Origin: DATLBY01 sp035526665
GTDB taxonomy: Bacteria; Acidobacteriota; Terriglobia; Bryobacterales; Bryobacteraceae
Length of the DNA stretch: 6,962 nucleotides
Assembly (NCBI GenBank): GCA_035526665.1
Contig: DATLBY010000341.1
Location: 1 to 6,962 of the forward strand
Reading direction: 5' to 3'
The notes under the pieces are model-generated. The model did not search any database. It was not told the DNA's origin and worked only from the letters and a program-made list of their open reading frames with translations. The position numbers and the translations under genes were made by a program. Below are positions 1 through 5,956 of the stretch, piece after piece (position 1 is the first letter of the stretch; each line of letters starts with the position of its first letter).

Positions 1-3
1 GGA

Positions 4-1218
4 TCAGGAAATCGGCAGTTCAGGCTGGGGAAGAGCGGGCATCGCAACGTCGCTCTTGTTCCGCTGGTTCAGCTGCCGTTTGAGACGGTAGTGCAAGGGT
101 TCTTCCACGGCTTTGTAGACAAACGAGGAGATGACCACGACCGCAATCAGGTAAACAGCCAGCCACAAGCCGCCGCTGGTTTCCGCCAGTAGAACACGTT
201 TCCAATAGATGCTCAGCCAGCTGAAGATGGGGACATGCAGAATGTACATCGAATAGCTGGCGTTGCCCAGAAACACTAGGGCGCTTCCTGAGAGCCAGCG
301 CGCCAGCAAGCCGCCGGAGAAGGCAAGTCCCAGAACGATGCAGCCATACACCGGCAACAGCAGCCCATTGTGGATGAGCGGATAGGGCAGGCGGTGCGCC
401 TGGGTCAGAAATAGAATGGCGGCGGCAAAACCGGGCAGGTAGAGCCAGTAACCCCGTCCCTCCAGCCGTGTACCGCGAGCCCGCATCCAGGAGAAAATAC
501 GACCAACCAGAATCCCTACGCAAAATTCCGGAAGCCGCACCAGCGGATTGTACCGGACGATGTTGGTCCAAGGTGAAATTGCCGACATCGGCACCGTTGC
601 CGGAACATCGCCGAACCCCGGCACGGGCAGCCATACTGACCACAAAGGCGCCAGGAGCGACAGCCCCCATAGAGCGGCCATCCAGGCGGCGAAGGCACGT
701 GGAGTGGAGAGACGCCAAAGGAGTACACCTGCAAAAGGGAAACAGGCGTAAAAGAAGACTTCGTTCGACAAAGACCACCCAGGGTCATTCCAGGTAAGAG
801 CCGTTTGTGGAAGCCACGACTGCAACAATGTGAAGTTCAAAATTCCAGTGGCGGCTTCCGTGACGGCTCCTTCGGCTGAAGGGCGCAGGGCCAGGCGGTA
901 TGTGACCAGCGGAAGCAAACACAGCAGGCCAAGGAAATATGCCGGGTAGATACGCGAAAACCGGGCGGCGGCGAATTTCCACGTTTCGCGCCTGGACCAT
1001 TTTGCACCCAGGTTGTAGTTATAGGCGAGGACAAAGCCGGAAAGCACAAAGAAGATACTTACGGCTGCATAACCAGTCAGCAGAAGAGAGGTGATGGACG
1101 ACGGCAGCCCCAGCGCCGCAAACCAGATCTGGTCAGCGCTGCACTGATGGTAGATGACGACCCAAATCGCCAGGAAGAAGCGAATGCCGGTAAGTGGTGG
1201 CAGCTGGCGTTTGATGAC
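4..1218 (-). CDS. Acyltransferase-3 family membrane O-acyltransferase, non-canonical start
   Basis: Predicted integral-membrane acyltransferase of the acyltransferase-3 (OafA/ExoZ-like) family, which moves acetyl or other acyl groups onto surface sugars. Read from GTC at 1216-1218 it gives 404 residues, a normal family length, with about ten hydrophobic segments. Visible motifs, in that numbering: LPPLTGIRFF at 6-15 leading to the catalytic-type His24 in VVIYH; GYAAVSIFFVLSGF at 49-62; RFSRIYP at 86-92; WSLSNE at 148-153; ASYSMYILH at 320-328; and a basic, polar C-terminal tail. The first ordinary start codon is GTG at 1045-1047. Starting there would remove the first membrane segment and His24, and I see no ribosome-binding site before it. 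An in-frame TAG at 1231-1233 limits the upstream extension. The start is therefore GTC (1216-1218) or ATC (1213-1215), or has been lost by mutation or base error. It is the last gene of the run and follows the Wzy-like gene closely. The acyl donor and target sugar are unknown. Family certain, start uncertain. Confidence 0.85.
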   Translation of the reverse strand, partial: VIKRQLPPLTGIRFFLAIWVVIYHQCSADQIWFAALGLPSSITSLLLTGYAAVSIFFVLSGFVLAYNYNLGAKWSRRETWKFAAARFSRIYPAYFLGLLCLLPLVTYRLALRPSAEGAVTEAATGILNFTLLQSWLPQTALTWNDPGWSLSNEVFFYACFPFAGVLLWRLSTPRAFAAWMAALWGLSLLAPLWSVWLPVPGFGDVPATVPMSAISPWTNIVRYNPLVRLPEFCVGILVGRIFSWMRARGTRLEGRGYWLYLPGFAAAILFLTQAHRLPYPLIHNGLLLPVYGCIVLGLAFSGGLLARWLSGSALVFLGNASYSMYILHVPIFSWLSIYWKRVLLAETSGGLWLAVYLIAVVVISSFVYKAVEEPLHYRLKRQLNQRNKSDVAMPALPQPELPIS

Positions 1219-1224
1219 GGCGCG

Positions 1225-1232
1225 TCCTTTCT
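1225..1232 (-). promoter_or_regulatory. Shine-Dalgarno-like site of the acyltransferase gene
   Basis: On the minus strand this reads AGAAAGGA, 3 nt past the TGA stop of the Wzy-like gene. Its GGA lies 6 nt before GTC (1216-1218) and 9 nt before ATC (1213-1215). The 6-nt spacing equals that of the GGA before the GTG start of the Wzy-like gene. It is the main evidence that translation starts here and not at the GTG far downstream at 1045-1047. Confidence 0.55.
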
Positions 1233-1235
1233 AAA

Positions 1236-2645
1236 TCACCGGGCGCCAATAAGTGACCGCGCGGCGGGAAATGGCGCTACCAACGGCGCAGGCTGAGCGC
1301 GCCGAAGCTCAACTTGCACCAGCCGTTCCGCGGCGATGGCCAGTCCGGCCAGAATGAACATATACGGATGCCCTTCCACTGTCATGAAGAGAGCGGTTAC
1401 GGCGAAGAATACCAGTGCCAGTTCCAGACAGGACGCCAACTGAAAGGCCATACGTAAATTGGGTGAAGTCTGTGCGGCGGTGGCATTCCGCACCCGGCGA
1501 ATCGCTTTATAAGTGACCCAGATAAACACCAGATATATCAAAACGCCTGGAATGCCGTTATCCGCCGACAGCTCCAAATACGTATTGTGCGTTTTGAACC
1601 ATGTTTTGGGTTTGTCGGGTTTACTGAGAGTGCTCCAGCGATACTGTCCGAACTGCCCCGGACCCACTCCCCAGATGGGATGAGTCAACGTAGTCCAAAG
1701 TCCATCTTTCATTAACTCGCGCCGTTCGGCCGCCGATTGGGAGGCTTCGTCGGATGGCCGGTCACTGCCCGAGAAGGCGGAAAGTGTGGTGGCTAATCGA
1801 TCGATGACGACCGTCGATGTGGTCGCCACGATACCCATGATCGCGAGCGCCAAAACGATGACTCCCACGAAGCGGTTCAAGGTCGTGGTCCGGAAGAACC
1901 AAACCAGAAACATACAGACCATGGAAATGATTACAGAACGGGTTCCGGTCTGGACCAGGACTCGAAGCAGGAAGATGGCGCCGGCGGCGCCGACGATCAG
2001 CCGGACAAACACATTTAACCGGCTCGTCATAAAAAGCCAAAATGGGATGGCAAAGCCCGCCAAAATTGCCGCATCGTCGGAGTTGCCGAAGGTGCCTTCC
2101 ATCTCAAAGCGGTTTTCATTGTTGAACCGGCCCGCAATAATGATGTTGACGACCGTAGCCAACGCGGTCACACTGGCCAGCCACTTCAGCTGGTTCAATG
2201 TTTTTGGAGCGCAGGCCAAAATCATGAACAGAATCAGCCAGAACTGGAAAAACGAGAGGATGTAGGTTACGCTGCCCCCTTTCCAGGTACTGAGCGGAGT
2301 GATCAGCAGCATCCAACCTATGAGAGCGGCAAACACCAAGCCGACATTGGTTTTGAATGCGGGCAGGCCACCGGCAATCGCTACCAATATCCCCAAAGTA
2401 CAGATCACAGCTGGAATGCGCAGGCCGACAAGTACGTGTTCGAAAGGACGGCCCAGGTGGTTGATAAGAAGAAGTACGGCGAACACCATTAAGACAACAT
2501 GCCCGGAGGCGAATGGCCGAAACGGGTAGGCGACCGGGCGCGGCGGCATTGTCTGTGCCATCGGGCTGTACGCCAAACCTGCATTTACAGCCAGTGCGCC
2601 GCGGCCGGTTAATGGTGGAGCATTTCTGTTGAGAGGCACGTTCAC
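1236..2645 (-). CDS. O-antigen polymerase/ligase-like membrane protein (Wzy/WaaL fold)
   Basis: Polytopic inner-membrane protein of 469 residues with the O-antigen ligase/polymerase (Wzy_C) signature. It probably joins lipid-linked repeat units into the polysaccharide on the periplasmic side. A hydrophilic, proline-rich N-terminus of about 47 residues precedes roughly ten or more membrane segments. Signature parts are GTFGNSDDAAI (184-194), TGTRSVII (233-240), a large periplasmic loop from about 282 to 360 containing HPIWGVGPGQF (322-332), and HNTYLELSADNG (353-364) followed by another membrane segment. This loop layout is usual in the family. The chosen start is GTG at 2643-2645, with GGA 6 nt upstream. 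GTG two codons later and ATG at residue 29 are alternatives. It begins 11 bp after the dehydrogenase stop, so the two are probably co-transcribed and perhaps coupled in translation. Polymerase is preferred over ligase because of the EPS-type neighbours, but sequence alone cannot separate the two. Confidence 0.88.
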   Translation of the reverse strand: MNVPLNRNAPPLTGRGALAVNAGLAYSPMAQTMPPRPVAYPFRPFASGHVVLMVFAVLLLINHLGRPFEHVLVGLRIPAVICTLGILVAIAGGLPAFKTNVGLVFAALIGWMLLITPLSTWKGGSVTYILSFFQFWLILFMILACAPKTLNQLKWLASVTALATVVNIIIAGRFNNENRFEMEGTFGNSDDAAILAGFAIPFWLFMTSRLNVFVRLIVGAAGAIFLLRVLVQTGTRSVIISMVCMFLVWFFRTTTLNRFVGVIVLALAIMGIVATTSTVVIDRLATTLSAFSGSDRPSDEASQSAAERRELMKDGLWTTLTHPIWGVGPGQFGQYRWSTLSKPDKPKTWFKTHNTYLELSADNGIPGVLIYLVFIWVTYKAIRRVRNATAAQTSPNLRMAFQLASCLELALVFFAVTALFMTVEGHPYMFILAGLAIAAERLVQVELRRAQPAPLVAPFPAARSLIGAR

Positions 2646-2651
2646 TTATCG

Positions 2652-2654
2652 TCC
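2652..2654 (-). promoter_or_regulatory. Ribosome-binding GGA that supports the GTG start of the Wzy-like gene
   Basis: The minus strand reads ACGGACGATAAGTG, placing GGA 6 nt before the GTG at 2643-2645. The core is short but the spacing is good. It lies just before the dehydrogenase stop codon (2657-2659) in the 11-bp gap, and is the reason for choosing GTG over the ATG at residue 29. Confidence 0.45.
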
Positions 2655-2656
2655 GT

Positions 2657-4003
2657 TTAACATTTTACGGTGGCGAGAGCGCCCGCAGACTCGCCGCAGC
2701 TGCTCCGATTCCAGCAACCAACAAGGTCCACGACGGGCTTGCGGCTTTGCTCAATCATCCCGGCAACAGCCGGGGACGGATTTTGCGCCACCACAATGTG
2801 GTCGGCCCAAGTGAGGAGTCCTTCCAGGCTCGGCTCCATCAGGCGAGCAATATGCGGGATCGCGTTGAGGATGAAATGCCGGTTACTGCCGAAAATAGTA
2901 TCCATGCGGATGTGGGGGTCGAAAACCCGCACATTCCGCCCTTTTCCGATCATTCGCTCCAGCAGAGAAACCACGGGGCTTTCGCGCAGATCATCCGTAT
3001 TCTCTTTGAACGCCAACCCGAAAATCCCAATGCGTTCGCCCGGCAGAGAGAGAACCTGCTCGATGCCGCGCTGCAGGTGGCGCTCATTGCTGATCAGTAC
3101 CGACTCGAGAAACGGCAACTGCAGGTCTAACCGGGAGGACCTATAGGTGAGGGCGCGCAGATCCTTCGGCAGACACGACCCGCCAAAAGCAAAACCGGGC
3201 TTCAGGTAGGCAGTGGAGATATTCAAGCGAGAATCCTGACACAGCGTCCGCATGACTTCCTGGCCATCGACTCCGAGCTGTCCCGCGAGAGTTCCAATCT
3301 CATTGGCGAAGGAGATCTTCACGGCGTGGAACGCGTTGCAGGCGTACTTGATTAACTCAGCCGTGCGCAGCGATACCCGGCAGCATTCCACGCCCAAGGG
3401 CGCGTAAAGCGAAGCCACCGTCTCGGCCGCCGCGGGGTCCGAGCTACCGACAACGATGAGCGAAGGGTCTTCGAAGTCCCGAACAGCAGTACCTTCCCGC
3501 AGGAACTCGGGATTGGATACGACTGCCATGTTATGTGCTTCCCCGAGGGCCGGCATGACCACGTCTTCGCAGGTGCCGGGGAAGACGGTACTTCGAATCG
3601 CGATGACGAGCCGCTTGGAGGATTTCGAAGAGCATCGGGCGATGTCTTCGATTACCCTCCGCAACTGGTCGAGGCTCAGGTTGCCGTTCCGCTCCGATGG
3701 AGTGCCGACGCAGATCAGTGCTACGTCGGCGTCTGCAATTGCTTCAGCGGTCGATGTAGTGCTGCGCAGACGCCCGGCGGCGACTTCGGTCCGGACAATC
3801 TCATCCAGTCCAGGCTCGTAAAATGGGGCGGTACCGGATTGTATATTGCTGACTTTGATTTCATCCCGGTCGACACCGAACACTGTATGTCCCAACCGGG
3901 CCAGGCATGCTGCCGTTACGCACCCTACGTATCCGAGCCCTAGAACGGCTACCATCTGAGGCTGCGCATGCATCTTCTCTCTAGTATTAACCAACGCTAC
4001 CAT
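2657..4003 (-). CDS. Nucleotide-sugar 6-dehydrogenase, GDP-mannose dehydrogenase (AlgD) type
   Basis: NAD-dependent enzyme of the UDP-glucose/GDP-mannose dehydrogenase family, which oxidises the C6 hydroxyl of a nucleotide sugar to the uronate in the cytoplasm. The NAD-binding Rossmann motif GLGYVG is at 22-27 with the acidic D45 ending its second strand. Then come ICVGTPS (97-103), NPEFLRE with E166, ELIKYACN with K219 and N223, and the catalytic cysteine C277 in FAFGGSCLPKD. The C-terminal domain has FKENTDDLRESP (332-343) and VDLVG (425-429). The stretch around C277 (PGFAFGGSCLPKDLRALTYR) and the CQDSRLNIS just before it match remembered Pseudomonas AlgD more closely than UDP-glucose dehydrogenases, which usually have GFGGSCFPKD. 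GDP-mannuronate is thus the favoured product, though UDP-sugars are not excluded. The start is uncertain: ATG at 4001-4003 has AAGG abutting it, ATG at 3971-3973 has AGAGAG just upstream, and ATG at 3953-3955 gives the usual family N-terminus (MVAVLGLGYVG). The full frame is 448 residues. Confidence 0.93.
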   Translation of the reverse strand: MVALVNTREKMHAQPQMVAVLGLGYVGCVTAACLARLGHTVFGVDRDEIKVSNIQSGTAPFYEPGLDEIVRTEVAAGRLRSTTSTAEAIADADVALICVGTPSERNGNLSLDQLRRVIEDIARCSSKSSKRLVIAIRSTVFPGTCEDVVMPALGEAHNMAVVSNPEFLREGTAVRDFEDPSLIVVGSSDPAAAETVASLYAPLGVECCRVSLRTAELIKYACNAFHAVKISFANEIGTLAGQLGVDGQEVMRTLCQDSRLNISTAYLKPGFAFGGSCLPKDLRALTYRSSRLDLQLPFLESVLISNERHLQRGIEQVLSLPGERIGIFGLAFKENTDDLRESPVVSLLERMIGKGRNVRVFDPHIRMDTIFGSNRHFILNAIPHIARLMEPSLEGLLTWADHIVVAQNPSPAVAGMIEQSRKPVVDLVGCWNRSSCGESAGALATVKC

Positions 4004-4066
4004 CCTTGTATGCCAGCTTACACGATTATTGCAGGGCGTCAGCTGGAGCGCAGTGCGATAGGATGA

Positions 4067-4137
4067 CTCTACCCTCTACGTTCCATTATCCTCTATCGTC
4101 TCAGGATACAACGAAGAGTAGGGGCTCCCCCTCTACC
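4067..4137 (-). repeat. Four short GTAGAG-like direct repeats in the leader
   Basis: On the plus strand CTCTACC occurs at 4067-4073 and 4131-4137, CTCTACG at 4074-4080 and CTCTATC at 4091-4097. On the minus (coding) strand they read GGTAGAG, CGTAGAG or GATAGAG. Offsets between starts are 7, 17 and 40 bp, so only the first two are tandem. They could be a regulator-binding array or a purine-rich mRNA leader, or chance in a purine-biased stretch. Confidence 0.4.
4085..4111 (-). promoter_or_regulatory. Weak sigma-70-like promoter candidate for the dehydrogenase gene
   Basis: On the minus strand TTGTAT (4106-4111) is followed after 15 nt by GATAAT (4085-4090). The -10 box matches consensus at 5 of 6 bases, but the -35 box matches only 3 of 6 and the spacer is short. 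If used, transcription would begin near 4078, about 75 nt before the first dehydrogenase ATG. Read-through from the upstream genes is equally possible. Confidence 0.2.
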
Positions 4138-4156
4138 CTGAACCAATCAAAGGTGA

Positions 4157-5956
4157 TTAGAGATGGAATACGGTCTGGCATCTTAGGGGCAACTCTGCCT
4201 CTATTTGCGCGTGGACCACGGGCGCCGGCAGGCGAACTCCCAAGGCCGGCGAGCGCCAGCCGTACAGCCCACCTTCCTCCCAGGAGACGGTCAAGCGTGG
4301 ATCCATCTGGATGATTTTTCGGGCTTCCACGGCGGGAATTCCGAAATGCCAAAACCAGGAGATCATGTGCTTTCCGGGAGGGCCTGAAATTTCGTCCGAG
4401 ACGACGACCCGCTCGCCGCTCTCGAAATTCACCGTGCGCTGGTGGCGGTATTGTGCATAGCTACAGTCCGCCTGGACTTCCGTGGGTTTAAAAGAAATCA
4501 AGGAGACTGCCGGCCGGCCCTGCCAGGAGAATGGGTGCGCCGGTATTGCCTGGTCGAGGCCGTTCACGCTCACTGTATTGTGAAAGGCGGATCCACGAAA
4601 GCGATTTCTCCAGGTGAGGTCGCCGACATAAGTATAGGTGCCGGGATCGAGGAGGATTTCCTCGCCGCCTCGCCGGATCATCAGGCTGAGGGTGTCCGAG
4701 TGGCTGTGGCCGGCGGTTCCGGCCCCGAATTCACCCGCGTCGAGCAGGACCTGATGGTCTCCGTGGAACAGAACGGCAACGCCCGTTTGCGGGAACAACT
4801 TCGAGAGGAGCGGCTCGCGGGGCGCCGGGGGGATGTCGAAGACCCCGGCGCCAAACCACCAGGCCGAAATGGGGAAAGAATCCTCGCGCTCCGCAATGTA
4901 TCCGGGACGCCCCAGGAAATAGCCGCAGGCAGCCAGCGTCCCGCGTCCGAACTCCGAGCGCGCGCCGTACGGGTGATACAGACGGCCACCGTCATCATCG
5001 CCCAGCAGGGGAAGGATACGGCTGGGACCCATCAGGTGATGAAGGTATCCCGCCATGCGCTCTAGTCGCTGCAAATAGTCCTGATCCGGATTGGCGAGCA
5101 TGGCAAAAAAGAGGAACATGTCGGTCGCATACACGTGGTAATAAGCCGACTGTTCGAAATGGCCGCCGTCCTGGAACACCTGCCGGTGCATTTCGTGCCC
5201 GACCCAACGTGCTCCAGTCTGCTCCCAGCGGCGTGACCTCGGCAGTTGCGGCATCAGGCGCCCCAACGTGTATAAGGCGAGCGCCTCCCCCAGCAGGTGG
5301 GTGTTGGGTGAAAAGTAGACGGAGAGATTGTACTCGAGATGCAATCCGTGCTGGTTCAGGGCGGACAGAAAACGCCGGCGGAACTCCACGGTCCAATGGC
5401 GGCCGGTGAAGTGATAGAGCCAGACCCAGGACAAGGCACGGAAGGCGACTTCCAGCGCGCTGGTCCAGTTGATGCCGCGCTGAAATGGGTTGGCGTCCAT
5501 CCAGCTCTCCAGCTGCTCTTGAATTTCAACGGGATATTCCGGCCGCGGGTCGAGGAGATGCGCCTGGGCGAGCAGCACCAGGTGCTGATGGCGATTCAAC
5601 TCCCAAATCACCTTGTGATCTCCGGCCCTGGCCGGATCCAGATAGGGGATGCGCCGGAAATACGAGAGCGGGGTTTCTATCCCGATGACATGATCCCTGC
5701 GCCAATGGATCTCATCGCCAATGGACAGTGTGAGTCCGAGCGCCGGCACCTGGCGCCGAAGAATCTGTTGGGCTATCTCTGCAACCTGCTTAGCGTACGC
5801 GGTACCACGCAGCCGCGACGCCACGGCATGCGGATCCGGAAGTCCAGGCAAAGGAGAGGGAATGTTGAGCTCGCCGGTCCGCGGCCTCGCCACGGCCAGA
5901 GCGGCATTCGCTAGTTCCTGGCGGAGCCGGAATGCGATCTCCGCCGGACTACGCAT
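4157..5956 (-). CDS. Heparinase II/III family protein, putative uronate polysaccharide lyase
   Basis: 599-residue protein with the two-part architecture of the family: an N-terminal alpha/alpha-toroid domain (about 1-340) and a C-terminal beta-sandwich heparinase II/III domain (about 385-575). Such enzymes cut uronic-acid polymers by beta-elimination. Family landmarks are INWTSALEVAFR (162-173), NTHLLGEA with H220 (218-225), DGGHFEQS then YYHVY with Y272, Y273 and Y276, DDDGGR (320-325), HSHSD with H417 and H419, LLDPGTYTY with D437, and FHNTV with H459. Compared with remembered Pedobacter heparinase II, H220, Y272/Y273 and H417 fit the catalytic His-Tyr-His trio, and H419, D437 and H459 fit the zinc ligands, so it looks intact. 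No signal peptide is visible at the N-terminus (MRSPAEIAFRLRQE), which is unexpected for an enzyme acting on an exported polymer. The ATG overlaps the glycosyltransferase stop by 8 bp (ATGCGTAG), with a weak GGA 4 nt upstream, suggesting translational coupling. The substrate is unknown; alginate-like or glucuronate EPS is inferred from the neighbouring dehydrogenase. Confidence 0.9.
   Translation of the reverse strand: MRSPAEIAFRLRQELANAALAVARPRTGELNIPSPLPGLPDPHAVASRLRGTAYAKQVAEIAQQILRRQVPALGLTLSIGDEIHWRRDHVIGIETPLSYFRRIPYLDPARAGDHKVIWELNRHQHLVLLAQAHLLDPRPEYPVEIQEQLESWMDANPFQRGINWTSALEVAFRALSWVWLYHFTGRHWTVEFRRRFLSALNQHGLHLEYNLSVYFSPNTHLLGEALALYTLGRLMPQLPRSRRWEQTGARWVGHEMHRQVFQDGGHFEQSAYYHVYATDMFLFFAMLANPDQDYLQRLERMAGYLHHLMGPSRILPLLGDDDGGRLYHPYGARSEFGRGTLAACGYFLGRPGYIAEREDSFPISAWWFGAGVFDIPPAPREPLLSKLFPQTGVAVLFHGDHQVLLDAGEFGAGTAGHSHSDTLSLMIRRGGEEILLDPGTYTYVGDLTWRNRFRGSAFHNTVSVNGLDQAIPAHPFSWQGRPAVSLISFKPTEVQADCSYAQYRHQRTVNFESGERVVVSDEISGPPGKHMISWFWHFGIPAVEARKIIQMDPRLTVSWEEGGLYGWRSPALGVRLPAPVVHAQIEAELPLRCQTVFHL

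Larger units (their letters stand above)
4004..4156 (-). other. Intergenic leader between the lyase-like and dehydrogenase genes
   Basis: This is the only sizeable gap between genes in the window (153 bp); the other junctions overlap or are under 20 bp. It looks less GC-rich than the coding regions. It holds a purine-rich repeat on the coding strand, one weak promoter-like pair, and an inverted repeat CCAGCT (4013-4018) / AGCTGG (4041-4046) about 10 nt before the first dehydrogenase ATG. A short GC stem (GGGG 4121-4124 with CCCC 4128-4131) has no run of T after it on the minus strand, so it is not a convincing terminator. I see no small gene in it. Confidence 0.6.

Noticed and set aside
20..778. 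Second minus-strand open frame (252 codons) inside the acyltransferase gene
   Set aside because: It is in another frame of the same strand, rich in Arg, Ser and Cys, without membrane segments, while the main frame carries all acyltransferase motifs. A frameshifted acyltransferase is also ruled out because the main frame is open to the stop at 4-6.
1976..1994. GC-rich near-palindrome (GGCGCCGGCGGCGCC) within the Wzy-like gene
   Set aside because: It falls within codons for a Gly/Ala-rich membrane segment (GAAGAI), so amino-acid composition explains it.
4118..4136. Possible rho-independent terminator after the lyase-like gene
   Set aside because: The stem is only GGGG/CCCC plus three pairs across a bulge with a 3-nt loop, and the minus strand continues TCTTCG without a T run.
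4442..5065. Long plus-strand open frame (207 codons) opposite the lyase-like gene
   Set aside because: It is antisense to a gene with clear family motifs throughout, its translation shows no recognisable domain, and GC-rich coding DNA commonly leaves such open antisense frames.
5339..5914. Plus-strand open frame (191 codons) antisense to the N-terminal part of the lyase-like gene
   Set aside because: The translation looks like low-information shadow protein, with no membrane or catalytic pattern and no good ribosome site; the minus strand is clearly coding here.
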